A DNA stretch of 13,294 nucleotides from an uncultured Acetobacter sp. (GCF_937875265.1 NZ_CALLXM010000239.1:1-13294), one strand, 5' to 3'. Counted from the first letter of the stretch, positions 1-7,932 are shown. Numbers and translations: made by a program. The notes: generated by a model from the letters alone, not told the origin.

Positions 1-890
1 TGCACCACGGCGACATGATGCAGGTCATACAGCCCGCCTTCATCCAGCACACCAGCGTTACGCAGCAGGTCTTCAACCAGGTCGGACCCGGCATCCGTCA
101 GCACAACGCTGCGGAATTTTTCATCTTTTTCGAAGGCTTCCGGAGTCTTAACCAGTTCCGCGACCACTTCATCCACTGAACGATAGAGATCTGAACTGTC
201 TTCGGCCGGGCCGGAAATGATCAGCGGAGTCCGGGCTTCATCAATCAGGATGGAGTCCACCTCATCCACAATGGCGTGGTAGAAGGGACGCTGGACCATC
301 TCTTCCAGGCGATACTTCATGTTATCGCGCAGGTAGTCGAAGCCGAATTCGTTGTTGGTGCCGTAGGTAATGTCAGCCGCGTAGGCTTCCCGGCGGGCTT
401 CATCAGGCATGTTGGGCACAATGGTGCCCGTGGTCATCCCGAGAAAATTATAAAGACGGCCCATCTCAGCCGCGTCACGCGCGGCAAGATAGTCATTGAC
501 CGTCACCACATGCACGCCCTTACCGGCCAGTGCACTGAGATAGACAGCCAGTGTGGCCACCAGAGTTTTGCCCTCACCGGTGCGCATTTCGGCAATCCGG
601 CCGGAATGCATCACCATGCCGCCTATCAGCTGCACATCGAAGTGGCGCATGCCCAGCACACGGCGGGACGCCTCCCGCGTGACAGCAAAGGCTTCTGGCA
701 GAAGGTCATCCAGAGAAGCCCCTTTGGCCAGCCTTTCCCGGAATTCTCCGGTTTTGGCGGCCAGAGCAGCGTCGTCCAGCGCCTGCATCCGGGGTTCCAG
801 GGCGTTGATTTCCGGCACGCGGCGCTGGAACATCTTGAGCGTCCGGTCATTGGCTGTGCCGAACAGGGCGCGGACGAAGCTTGCGAGCAT
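1..890 (-). CDS. secA: SecA preprotein translocase ATPase, N-terminal part (runs off the window)
   Basis: ATPase motor that drives unfolded preproteins through the SecYEG channel at the inner membrane. The first 296 codons are present and the rest lies before position 1. The protein begins MLASFVRALFGTANDR. It has a Walker A motif TGEGKT at residues 104-109, with the nucleotide-binding lysine at 108, then the signature VNDYLA and the Walker B-like DEVD at 209-212 followed by SILIDEARTPLIISGP. These positions match those of well-studied SecA proteins. The start at 890 is preceded by GGAAAGG about 7 bases upstream. The gene is divergent from the parvulin isomerase gene. A good promoter candidate lies about 100 bases upstream on the same strand. 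Family identification is secure. The C-terminal part, including any zinc-binding tail, cannot be seen. Confidence 0.97.
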   Translation of the reverse strand, partial: MLASFVRALFGTANDRTLKMFQRRVPEINALEPRMQALDDAALAAKTGEFRERLAKGASLDDLLPEAFAVTREASRRVLGMRHFDVQLIGGMVMHSGRIAEMRTGEGKTLVATLAVYLSALAGKGVHVVTVNDYLAARDAAEMGRLYNFLGMTTGTIVPNMPDEARREAYAADITYGTNNEFGFDYLRDNMKYRLEEMVQRPFYHAIVDEVDSILIDEARTPLIISGPAEDSSDLYRSVDEVVAELVKTPEAFEKDEKFRSVVLTDAGSDLVEDLLRNAGVLDEGGLYDLHHVAVV

Positions 891-992
891 GAAAACCTTT
901 CCGGAACAATGCGCGATCTATCTTGCTTTCCATCCGGAAACCAGACCGGCGAAAACATGAGGAGAACATTCAGCATGGAGTGGCTCGGCTGC

Positions 993-1021
993 AAAATAGG
1001 ACCCGGACCGGCTGCGGTCAA
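993..1021 (-). promoter_or_regulatory. Candidate sigma-70-type promoter for secA
   Basis: Read on the minus strand, TTGACC (1021-1016) and TATTTT (998-993) are separated by exactly 17 bases, close to the housekeeping consensus. Transcription would start near 986, giving a leader of roughly 95 bases before the secA start at 890. This is a pattern match only; no start site has been mapped. Confidence 0.55.
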
Positions 1022-1129
1022 CCAATCAGCCCGGTTTCTTCCTTTATGGCGCGCCAGAGGGCTTGCAGGGCAGAATAGGCTCCTTCATAGATGACTGAGC
1101 TTTTTTCCTTTTGTTTAAGGTTTGCCCTC

Positions 1130-2062
1130 ATGCGTTTTTCCACCAAGGCCTCAGCTCTTGCAGCCACGGCCCTGATTGCGTCTGCCCTTGTTTCTGCTCC
1201 CTCTTTTGCTGCTCCGGCTGCGGCTCCCGCTACGTCGGCACCCGCTACGGCTGCTCCGCCGGCAGACCCGAATGCAGTTGTCGCGACAGTCAACGGTGAA
1301 AAAATCACGGTTTCTGACGTGCAGGATGCTGTGGGCAACATGCCTGAGCAGATGCGCCAGCTGCCCCCTAACGTGATCTACCCCATGCTGATCAACCAGC
1401 TGGCTGACCAGAAGGCCATCCAGATTACCGCTCACAAGGAAGGCCTGGACAAGTCTCCTGAAGTCAAAAAGATTATGGATGCTGCTGCTGCCAACGCACT
1501 GCAGAATGCCTGGCTTTCCCGCGAAGTCACGCCGCACCTGACGGATGCTGAAGTTCAGACCTATTATCAGCAGAATTACGCAGGTAAGCCAGCAGAGCAG
1601 GAAGTGCACGCACGCCACATTCTGCTGAAGACAGACGCTGAAGCTCAGGACGTTATCAAGAAGCTGAAAGCTGGCGAAGACTTTGCCAAGCTGGCCGCTC
1701 AGGTTTCCACCGACACAGGCAGCGCCAAGCAGAATGGCGGCGACCTCGGCTGGTTCAAAAAAGACGACATGATCCCGGCATTCTCCACCGCCGCTTTCGC
1801 CATGAAAAAGGGCGAAATCAGCAGCACCCCGGTCAAGAGCCAGTATGGCTTCCATGTCATTCAGGTGCTCGACACCCGCACGGACCCGGTTCCGTCTCTG
1901 GATTCCGTCAAGGGCAAAATCCGTCAGGCTCTGATCCAGAAATACGTGCGTGAAGCCGTTACCAAGGCAGCCGCTGGCGTGAAAATCGTGCGTTTTGATC
2001 CCACCACAGGCAAGCAGCTGCCGGATGCTCCGGCTCCCACAGCAGCCCCTGCAAAAAAATAA
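1130..2062 (+). CDS. Secreted parvulin-type (PpiC/SurA-like) peptidyl-prolyl cis-trans isomerase
   Basis: Predicted periplasmic folding helper of 310 residues that isomerises proline peptide bonds in exported proteins. The ATG at 1130 is chosen over the in-frame ATG at 1091 because AAGG lies 9 bases upstream and a clean signal peptide then begins at residue 1 (MRFSTKASALAATAL, likely cleaved after SFA at 25-27). An Ala/Pro-rich linker (about 28-46) follows, then a helical SurA_N-like region (about 48-150). The parvulin domain spans about 158-248, with HARHIL at 160-165, GGDLGWF at 203-209 and YGFHVI at 239-244. The C-terminus is again Ala/Pro-rich and ends in two lysines coded by a run of seven A's. 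One isomerase domain makes it PpiC/PrsA-like rather than a two-domain SurA. It is divergent from secA and followed by a terminator. Confidence 0.92.
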   Translation: MRFSTKASALAATALIASALVSAPSFAAPAAAPATSAPATAAPPADPNAVVATVNGEKITVSDVQDAVGNMPEQMRQLPPNVIYPMLINQLADQKAIQITAHKEGLDKSPEVKKIMDAAAANALQNAWLSREVTPHLTDAEVQTYYQQNYAGKPAEQEVHARHILLKTDAEAQDVIKKLKAGEDFAKLAAQVSTDTGSAKQNGGDLGWFKKDDMIPAFSTAAFAMKKGEISSTPVKSQYGFHVIQVLDTRTDPVPSLDSVKGKIRQALIQKYVREAVTKAAAGVKIVRFDPTTGKQLPDAPAPTAAPAKK

Positions 2063-2084
2063 ATTTTTCTTTTTTACTGACCTG

Positions 2085-2109
2085 CCCCGCCAGCCCTCTG
2101 GCGGGGTTT
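2085..2109 (+). terminator. Rho-independent terminator after the parvulin gene
   Basis: A perfect 9-bp stem (CCCCGCCAG at 2085-2093 with CTGGCGGGG at 2098-2106), loop CCCT, is followed by only three T's. A T-rich tract lies just before it (2064-2075). It starts 22 bases after the stop codon and ends 25 bases before the argJ start, so it could also act as an attenuating or stabilising hairpin between the two genes. Confidence 0.7.
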
Positions 2110-2131
2110 GCCGCTTCAAGGACTTCGCGTT

Positions 2132-3376
2132 ATGGCGCACGCTCTTCCCGTCTCCCCCCTCGCTCTGCCTTTGCCTGAACTGAAGGGGGTGCGCGGGGTG
2201 CGCCTGGGCGCCGCTGAAGCTGGCATCCGTTACAAAGGCCGGACAGACCTTGTTCTGGCCGAATTTACACCGGGCACCACGGTGGCCGGTGTTTTTACCC
2301 GTTCCAAATGCCCCGGCGCTCCGGTTGACTGGTGCCGCGACGTTCTGCCGCAAGGTCAGGCCCGCGCCCTCGTGGTCAATGCCGGGAACGCCAATGTTTT
2401 CACAGGCCGCGCTGGCCGCGAAACCTGTAAGGCAACGGCTGATGCCGCCGCGCACCTTGCCGGTTGCTCCCCGCAGACGGTCTATCTTGCCTCCACCGGC
2501 GTGATTGGTGAAATTCTGCCGCATGAGCGCATGACGGCAGCTCTCCCCGCCCTGCATAACGCGCTATCTGAAAATGGCTGGGAAGCCGCAGCCCGTGGCA
2601 TCATGACCACGGACACCTTTCCTAAAGCGGCCGTGCGCACCGTCTCCCTGAACGGCACGGATGTGCTTATTCAGGGCATTGCAAAAGGCAGCGGTATGGT
2701 CGCGCCGGACATGGCCACCATGCTGGCCTTTGTGGCTACTGATGCGGCACTCCCCGCCCCTGTTTTGCAAGCCTTGCTGTCCGAGGGTGTGAAAAAGACC
2801 TTCAACTGCATCACGGTTGATTCTGATACCTCCACCTCGGACATGGTGCTGCTCTTTGCCACCGGGGCTGCTGAAAATGCCGCACTCCCCGCCGACACAC
2901 CGGCAGATGCTCCGGTTTTGGCCGAGTTCCGCAAGGCCCTTCAGGCCGTGCTGCATGATCTGGCCCAGCTTGTTATTCGTGATGGTGAAGGGGCTACCAA
3001 GCTCATGAGCATCACCGTAACCGGCGCTGTTTCTGACGACTCCGCCTGGCGCGTAGCCATGGCTATTGGCAATTCCCCGCTGGTGAAAACCGCCGTAGCC
3101 GGGGAAGATGCCAACTGGGGCCGCGTCGTGATGGCTGTTGGCAAATGTGGTGAACCCGCTGACCGTGACACACTTTCTGTCTCCATTGGTGGTGTCTGCA
3201 TTGCCCGTGATGGCACTGTTGTGCCGGGCTACGATGAAACACCGGTTGTCGCCCACATGAAGGGCCACGAGATCGACATTGATGTGGATCTCGGCCTTGG
3301 TCAGGGCACAGCCCGCGCGTGGAGTTGTGACCTGACCCACGGCTATATTGATATCAACGGATCATACCGGAGCTGA
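2132..3376 (+). CDS. argJ: ArgJ, bifunctional ornithine acetyltransferase / N-acetylglutamate synthase
   Basis: Moves the acetyl group from N-acetylornithine to glutamate in the cyclic arginine pathway; bifunctional members also make N-acetylglutamate from acetyl-CoA. The protein has 414 residues, a full length for the family. The self-cleavage site lies in GSGMVAPDMATML: Thr196 would be the nucleophile and the new N-terminus of the beta chain. The oxyanion-hole pair is Thr122-Gly123 in STGVIGE. Other hallmarks are NAGNANVFTG, GEGATKLM, ANWGRV and the C-terminal NGSYRS. The ATG at 2132 is preferred to an in-frame TTG at 2108, which sits inside the upstream terminator region; AAGG lies 10 bases before 2132. 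The RDD gene follows 50 bases downstream. Whether this copy has the synthase activity cannot be told from sequence. Confidence 0.97.
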   Translation: MAHALPVSPLALPLPELKGVRGVRLGAAEAGIRYKGRTDLVLAEFTPGTTVAGVFTRSKCPGAPVDWCRDVLPQGQARALVVNAGNANVFTGRAGRETCKATADAAAHLAGCSPQTVYLASTGVIGEILPHERMTAALPALHNALSENGWEAAARGIMTTDTFPKAAVRTVSLNGTDVLIQGIAKGSGMVAPDMATMLAFVATDAALPAPVLQALLSEGVKKTFNCITVDSDTSTSDMVLLFATGAAENAALPADTPADAPVLAEFRKALQAVLHDLAQLVIRDGEGATKLMSITVTGAVSDDSAWRVAMAIGNSPLVKTAVAGEDANWGRVVMAVGKCGEPADRDTLSVSIGGVCIARDGTVVPGYDETPVVAHMKGHEIDIDVDLGLGQGTARAWSCDLTHGYIDINGSYRS

Positions 3377-3426
3377 TCGCGCTCCTCAGCCGGGGGCCAT
3401 ATGCTCGTGTTTAAGGAACAGGCCTG

Positions 3427-4071
3427 ATGTCTCATTCCGATCTTCCGCCCGGCTGGGGGCAACCATCTGACGCACAAACCGGAGCCACATTTGCTCCGCA
3501 GGGGGGCGCTGGCCGCCCTGTCTGGATTTATGCCGGGTTCTGGTGGCGCGTCTGGGCGTTTGTGATCGACAGTATTATTCTCACCACGCTTGGCAGCGTG
3601 CTGGGTGCTTTTATCCTGCCTGACTTCAAGGTCCGGTGGGAGGAGCTCCCCATCCCCGATACTTCCGGCCAGACCATGGATGTGGTTGACGTTGTGCAGA
3701 CTGTGCAACCGGAAACCATTTCCGTGCTCATCCCCCATATTCAGGCTGGAAACTGGCATCTACCGGGGCTAATTCTGGCCCTGTTGCCAGCGCTTTATTT
3801 TATCCTGTTTGAATCCTCCAGCTTCCGCGCCACACCGGGAAAGCGCCTGTGCCGGCTGGAAGTCACCACCACACGGGGGCGTCGTATTTCCATTGGCAGG
3901 GCGGCGGTGCGGTTTTTCGTTAAGGCCTTCGTCTCCTTCCCCTTCATTTATATTGGCGTGCTGATGGTGGCGTTTACGCGCCAGAAACAGGGCCTGCATG
4001 ACCTGATTGCCGGAACGCTGGTCATCCGTGCGGAAAACACCCAGCTCATAACGTTTGAGCCTCGGGCCTAA
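3427..4071 (+). CDS. RDD-family inner-membrane protein
   Basis: Membrane protein of 214 residues with the RDD domain, a fold of unsettled function; some members have been linked to ion transport. About three membrane segments are visible: 38-63 (GFWWRVWAFVIDSIIL, with the eponymous Arg41 and Asp48), about 117-133 and about 158-183. The other family signatures are TPGKRL at 136-141 and KQGLHDLIAGTLVI from 187. The N-terminal 35 residues are soluble and rich in Gly, Pro and Gln. AAGGA lies 9 bases before the ATG. It sits 50 bases after argJ on the same strand and is probably co-transcribed with it. A hairpin follows about 80 bases after the stop. No specific substrate can be inferred. Confidence 0.88.
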   Translation: MSHSDLPPGWGQPSDAQTGATFAPQGGAGRPVWIYAGFWWRVWAFVIDSIILTTLGSVLGAFILPDFKVRWEELPIPDTSGQTMDVVDVVQTVQPETISVLIPHIQAGNWHLPGLILALLPALYFILFESSSFRATPGKRLCRLEVTTTRGRRISIGRAAVRFFVKAFVSFPFIYIGVLMVAFTRQKQGLHDLIAGTLVIRAENTQLITFEPRA

Positions 4072-4110
4072 TTTCCGCCTGTAGCGCATCTGGCTCCCCG
4101 GAAGCACACC

Positions 4111-4139
4111 TTGATACCGCCAGATTTGCCCCCTACCCT
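4111..4139 (+). promoter_or_regulatory. Weak promoter candidate for the MscS-type gene
   Basis: TTGATA (4111-4116) and TACCCT (4134-4139) are 17 bases apart. The -35 box is good and the -10 box poor. It lies upstream of the hairpin at 4150-4173, so a transcript from here would have to pass that hairpin. Confidence 0.22.
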
Positions 4140-4149
4140 CCATTCTACT

Positions 4150-4173
4150 AAAGGGGCCGCGTAGTGCCCCTTT
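4150..4173 (+). terminator. Hairpin between the RDD and MscS genes, probable terminator
   Basis: A perfect 8-bp stem, AAAGGGGC (4150-4157) with GCCCCTTT (4166-4173), has an 8-base loop. The stem ends in TTT, followed by CCTGATTTT. It lies 79 bases after the RDD stop and 35 bases before the MscS start. The U tract is interrupted, so a role in the MscS leader is also possible. Confidence 0.5.
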
Positions 4174-4208
4174 CCTGATTTTGCATTTAAATAAGGATAC
4201 GGCACGCC

Positions 4209-6812
4209 ATGGCGGCAGATAGCCTGCACCGGAGCACGACCAGAGCCCTACCGGCTTCTCCACCCTTTTCTCTGGCCAGATTTGCCCTCGGGCTTTGCTT
4301 TTTCTGCCTGTTGGTTTTCGGGATTGCACCCTGGCTGAGCCCTCAGGTTCTTGCTGCTGATGCCGCATCTGCAACGGCTCCTGCCGCCGCCCCAGCCGGA
4401 AACCTCAGCCGGCAGGATGCGGAACAGCTTCTCAGTGTTTTAAATGACCCCAAGAAGCGGCAGGATTTTACAAATACCCTGAGCCTCATGGCCAAAGGGC
4501 TTCCCGTTACCCAGCCTGCTGCTGCACCTGCTACCAAAAAAGAGACCAATGCCGCGGTCATTGACAGTGACGTCCACTCCGAACTGGACGACCTGACAAG
4601 CTCCCTGCGAGGCTACACTCAGAATTTTATCGCGCTGTTCAAAGATCTTCGCTCTGTTGGCGCGTGGTTCCATCAGCAGATTAGCAATCAGGAATCCCGC
4701 AAAACACTGATTGATGCTTTTAGCCGTGCCCTGATTATTATGCTGGTGGCATTAGCTCTGGAGCGAGTTGCCAGCTTTTTGCTTAAAAAACCGCTAAACG
4801 CTGTAACAGGCCACGCCGAAGCCCGTGAGCGGAAACAGGAAGCCGCTGTCGCTGTTGAAAACGTGCAGGCAGCAACCTCCACCCCGGATGGTGACAACAC
4901 TAAAACCCGTGCCGATGACCAGCGGCGCCGGAATGAGGTGATGCGCTACCTCATCCGCATTCCTTATAATATTCTGCATTTCCTTCTCAAACTTCTTCCT
5001 GTCGTCGTCTTTTTCGGGCTGGGATATCTGGGAGCAGAGTTCCTCACGACAACTCAGCAGGCCAGTACTGTTACCATCACACTGACCAATGCATATGTTG
5101 TGGCCCGCTGCCTGTATCTGCTGGTTGAAACAGCTCTGGCACCACGCTCCCCCGCTATCCGGCTCGCTCCTGCACAGGACACGACTGCCCGGATGCTCAC
5201 TCGCTGGTGGAACGTTCTGGTCGCTGCACCTTCTCTGATTATCTGCCTTTCCACACTTGGAAGCGAATTCAATCTAGCCCCCCGTGGCACTGAAGCCATG
5301 ATGCGGGCCGTGGTGCTCATCCAGCATCTGATAATTGCCGCGTTCATCTGGCGTATCCGCCATATTGTAGCGAACGCACTGCAACCCTCCGACAATATGC
5401 GCAAAAAGCCCTTCTGGGCGTTTGTGGGCACTCTGGCCCGCTTCTGGTGGATTCCCATCCTGTTTCTGGACATTGCTTTGTGGTTTGTCTGGGCGGCGCA
5501 CCTCAAGGGTGGTTACCAGTGGATTCTGCGTGGAACCGGCATGACTCTTGCCTTTCTGGTGCTGTCTCGTCTGGTGGCCGTGCTGGCCTATGGCATGCAG
5601 GATCGTCTGTTCAGAGTCAGTGAGACGATGGAGACCGAATATCCCGGCCTGCAAAAACGGGCTGATTATTACTATCCATTCGTCCGCCGCGTTTTGACTA
5701 TCGTCATTGTGTTCATGACCTGTGTGGTCATTGCACAGAGTTGGGGCCTGCCGAGCTTTCAGTTCTTCTTCCACTCGCCTCTCGGCTCACGGCTGGTTGG
5801 CGCGGCCCTCAGTCTGGCAATCGGGGCGACCATTGCCGCCCTGGCATGGGAAGTTATCAATGGTCTGCTGAACAAGCAGATCGACCGCTATACCTCGTCC
5901 TCTCAGGCATCCCGCGCAACGCGGCTGCGCACTGTGCTGCCTATTATTCGCACCGTGCTGCTGGCAATCATCATCATCGTGGTCTCTGTCACCACGCTTT
6001 CCCAGATTGGCATTAACGTCACACCCTTGCTGACGGGTGCTGGAATTATGGGTGTGGGTCTGTCTTTCGGCTCACAGAGTCTGGTGAAGGACGTTATCAC
6101 CGGCTTCTTCATGCTGGCGGAAGATGCCATTCAGGTAGGGGACTGGGTTACCACCGGGGGTGTTTCCGGCACTGTGGAACATCTGTCTATCCGCACCCTG
6201 CGTGTGCGGTCCATTGACGGTGACCTGCACATCATCCCGTTCTCCTCCGTGACCTCCATTGCCAACACAGGCCGTGGATTCAACCAGATTATCGTCAAGC
6301 AGGTGCTCGATCTGAGCGAAGATTCGGTAAAAGTTGCACGGTTGATGGCGGGTGTGGTGGCGCAGATGCGCACCGAGGAAGCCTTCAGCCACATCATCTT
6401 CTCAGACTACGCAGATCTGGGCGTTGATAAAACGGACAGCAACGGGGCGGTTCTGGTGGGCGCTATTAAAACCGCGCCGATGATGAAGTGGAAGGTGCAG
6501 CGTGAATTTTACCGTCGTCTGGCTAACCTGATGGCCGATGCCGGGGTGAAATTCTACACACCGACCTCCTATTACACCACGCCACCGGGCAACAGCATGC
6601 ATCTGGCTGTGGATGATGTGCCAGATGCTCTGATACAGCCCGCAGCACATGCTGAAATGCAAAAACCAGCGGCAGCACAACACGCTCCACAGCCAGCGGC
6701 TGAGAACAAAACCGCTATTGAAGCCGCAGAAAAATCTGATGCCGATTTACAAAAACCGGAAGATGAAAGCTCCCCAGCTGCAGCTTTTGGAGAAGGTCCT
6801 CCCCATGCCTGA
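4209..6812 (+). CDS. Large MscS-family mechanosensitive channel (YbiO-like)
   Basis: Inner-membrane channel subunit of 867 residues, about three times the length of basic MscS. An N-terminal hydrophobic segment (about 23-50, ending VLAA) looks like a signal peptide. A periplasmic Ala/Pro and helical region follows to about 170. Membrane segments appear near 174-193, 255-280, 336-352, 367-382, 403-432, 439-463, 492-513, 528-550 and 575-601. The MscS pore helix begins near 607 with LLTGAGIMGVGLSFGSQSL, then AEDAIQVGDWV and the beta domain (GTVEHLSIRTLRVRSIDG, about 655-673). The last 65 or so residues are a charged, Ala/Pro/Gln-rich tail. Family members open under membrane tension to release solutes on osmotic downshock, and some related channels export amino acids. 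AAGGA lies 11 bases before the ATG. The 3' end overlaps the dioxygenase gene by 8 bases, implying coupled translation. Confidence 0.92.
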   Translation: MAADSLHRSTTRALPASPPFSLARFALGLCFFCLLVFGIAPWLSPQVLAADAASATAPAAAPAGNLSRQDAEQLLSVLNDPKKRQDFTNTLSLMAKGLPVTQPAAAPATKKETNAAVIDSDVHSELDDLTSSLRGYTQNFIALFKDLRSVGAWFHQQISNQESRKTLIDAFSRALIIMLVALALERVASFLLKKPLNAVTGHAEARERKQEAAVAVENVQAATSTPDGDNTKTRADDQRRRNEVMRYLIRIPYNILHFLLKLLPVVVFFGLGYLGAEFLTTTQQASTVTITLTNAYVVARCLYLLVETALAPRSPAIRLAPAQDTTARMLTRWWNVLVAAPSLIICLSTLGSEFNLAPRGTEAMMRAVVLIQHLIIAAFIWRIRHIVANALQPSDNMRKKPFWAFVGTLARFWWIPILFLDIALWFVWAAHLKGGYQWILRGTGMTLAFLVLSRLVAVLAYGMQDRLFRVSETMETEYPGLQKRADYYYPFVRRVLTIVIVFMTCVVIAQSWGLPSFQFFFHSPLGSRLVGAALSLAIGATIAALAWEVINGLLNKQIDRYTSSSQASRATRLRTVLPIIRTVLLAIIIIVVSVTTLSQIGINVTPLLTGAGIMGVGLSFGSQSLVKDVITGFFMLAEDAIQVGDWVTTGGVSGTVEHLSIRTLRVRSIDGDLHIIPFSSVTSIANTGRGFNQIIVKQVLDLSEDSVKVARLMAGVVAQMRTEEAFSHIIFSDYADLGVDKTDSNGAVLVGAIKTAPMMKWKVQREFYRRLANLMADAGVKFYTPTSYYTTPPGNSMHLAVDDVPDALIQPAAHAEMQKPAAAQHAPQPAAENKTAIEAAEKSDADLQKPEDESSPAAAFGEGPPHA

Positions 6813-7563
6813 CACGCACCCCTACGCCCTCCCGCCAGCGGCCCTGAAGCCGCTGGACGCTCTTGAAGCACCACTTGGCCAGAACGGTTTTGCCTATGAG
6901 CAAGCCGCCGCCATACGCCCGCTTCTGGATCTTTTCGGGATGGAGCGATGGGATGAGTTTGCAGAAAGCTGGAACCATCTGGGGGTAGACCGCTACATGG
7001 CGGATGGCGGCCGGTATCGCCGCCGCCGCCACGCGACCTTCACCCTGACGGAAGACCAGATCCTCCGTAAGCCGCATCAGCCACACTATCAAAGCCGGGA
7101 TTACAATACGCTCAATGGCGGGATTGAACGGTGGTTCAAACCCATCACCCCGGCCATAGGGGAGCACCCGGCCCTGCTCGCAGCACTCCGGCTGACCCAG
7201 CATATTGCGGATGATCTAACCCCGCAGGCCCAGCGCCCCGTGGCATGGCATGCGGAGGTGCATCAGTTCCGTATTGAGGCTAGCCCGGATTCAGCCGGAC
7301 GCCCCACCCCGGAAGGTTTGCACCGGGACGGCGTGGACTGGGTGTGTGTGATGATGGTGCGCCGGGAAAATATTGCCCGGGGTGCAACGACCATTCATGA
7401 CCTGAACCGCCAGCCGGTTGGCAGCTTCACGCTGACAGACCCGATGGATACGGCACTGGTGAATGACAGCCGTGTTTATCATGGTGTGACGCCGGTGCGT
7501 CCGGTTGACCCGGACCACCCGGCTTATCGTGACGTGCTGGTCGTTACCCTCCGGCACGAATAA
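6805..7563 (+). CDS. 2-oxoglutarate/Fe(II) dioxygenase family protein (PF10014 type)
   Basis: Cytosolic protein of 252 residues resembling the family that includes bacterial L-isoleucine 4-hydroxylase; such enzymes hydroxylate free amino acids using 2-oxoglutarate, O2 and Fe(II). The metal-binding facial triad is visible as His173 and Asp175 (LHRDGVDWV) and His226 (VYHGVTPV). Arg250 in VTLRHE near the C-terminus is a candidate 2-oxoglutarate anchor. Other conserved-looking blocks are FAESWNHLGVDRYM, GGRYRRRRHA and YNTLNGGIERWF. The ATG at 6805 has GGAGAAGG 8 bases upstream, inside the end of the channel gene, and overlaps that gene's stop by 8 bases. The reading frame stays open upstream to 6649, but that part is only a shadow of the channel gene. 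The substrate is unknown. Confidence 0.85.
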   Translation: MPDTHPYALPPAALKPLDALEAPLGQNGFAYEQAAAIRPLLDLFGMERWDEFAESWNHLGVDRYMADGGRYRRRRHATFTLTEDQILRKPHQPHYQSRDYNTLNGGIERWFKPITPAIGEHPALLAALRLTQHIADDLTPQAQRPVAWHAEVHQFRIEASPDSAGRPTPEGLHRDGVDWVCVMMVRRENIARGATTIHDLNRQPVGSFTLTDPMDTALVNDSRVYHGVTPVRPVDPDHPAYRDVLVVTLRHE

Positions 7564-7571
7564 GCCGGAGG
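7548..7571. terminator. Symmetric hairpin spanning the dioxygenase stop codon, shared by convergent genes
   Basis: A perfect 8-bp stem, CCTCCGGC (7548-7555) with GCCGGAGG (7564-7571), encloses an 8-base loop (7556-7563) that contains the TAA stop of the dioxygenase gene. The convergent small gene ends at 7582, 11 bases away. There is no T-tract on either strand, so it may act as a two-way 3'-end stabiliser or a weak terminator. Confidence 0.5.
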
Positions 7572-7581
7572 CAGACGCGCT

Positions 7582-7857
7582 TTAGTAGCCCGCGTGATAC
7601 ATGGCGTTAAAGCCAAGGGCTGCAAAGCAGAACACGAACACCATCGCCCCGACCATCTGGAAAACTTCCTTGACGGCAACAGCCTCCGGTGCCGGAGGGG
7701 CTGAGGGCACGGGGGCTGGCGTTACACGCACAACCGGGTCCGCCATGACGGCATGAGCTTCCTGCCCCATCGCCTCATGCTCTGCATACAGGCCTGTATC
7801 GGGAGCATGAGTCTGTTCGGTCACGGATGCATCTGATGATGAATCTGTTCCTGACAT
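7582..7857 (-). CDS. Small protein with a C-terminal membrane anchor, function unknown
   Basis: Protein of 91 residues that I do not recognise. The N-terminal part is hydrophilic and acidic (MSGTDSSSDASVTEQ), followed by a Pro/Ala/Val spacer (about residues 52-67, VTPAPVPSAPPAPEA). One strongly hydrophobic segment at the C-terminus (VGAMVFVFCFAALGFNAMY) leaves only a few residues after it, so the protein is probably tail-anchored with the acidic part in the cytoplasm. The start at 7857 is chosen over an upstream in-frame ATG at 7902 because GGAAGGGG lies 7 bases before it. It is convergent with the dioxygenase gene (18-base gap) and divergent from the secreted-protein gene at 8032. No function is inferred. 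Confidence 0.7.
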   Translation of the reverse strand: MSGTDSSSDASVTEQTHAPDTGLYAEHEAMGQEAHAVMADPVVRVTPAPVPSAPPAPEAVAVKEVFQMVGAMVFVFCFAALGFNAMYHAGY

Positions 7858-7901
7858 GGCTAAACCCCTTCCATTTTTGCAATGCAGATTTGTAACTCCC
7901 A

Positions 7902-7932
7902 CTTATCTGGGTCTCAAACAGCTCTTCGTCAA
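7902..7932 (-). promoter_or_regulatory. Weak promoter candidate for the small tail-anchored protein
   Basis: On the minus strand TTGACG (7932-7927) is followed 19 bases later by GATAAG (7907-7902). The spacing is longer than ideal. A leader of about 40 bases would precede the start at 7857. Confidence 0.25.

Noticed and set aside
276..1094. Open frame of 272 codons on the plus strand
   Set aside because: It lies opposite the secA coding region, whose SecA motifs are unmistakable; the translated product is rich in His and Arg with no recognisable domain.
1091..1129. Upstream in-frame ATG for the parvulin gene
   Set aside because: It would put 13 residues ahead of the signal peptide and has no good ribosome binding site; the ATG at 1130 has AAGG at the right distance.
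2108..2131. TTG start for argJ
   Set aside because: It overlaps the end of the upstream terminator region and adds eight residues with no family support; the ATG at 2132 fits better.
1151..2557. Open frame of 468 codons on the minus strand
   Set aside because: It runs antisense through the parvulin gene, its terminator and half of argJ, all with clear family motifs. It is a high-G+C shadow frame.
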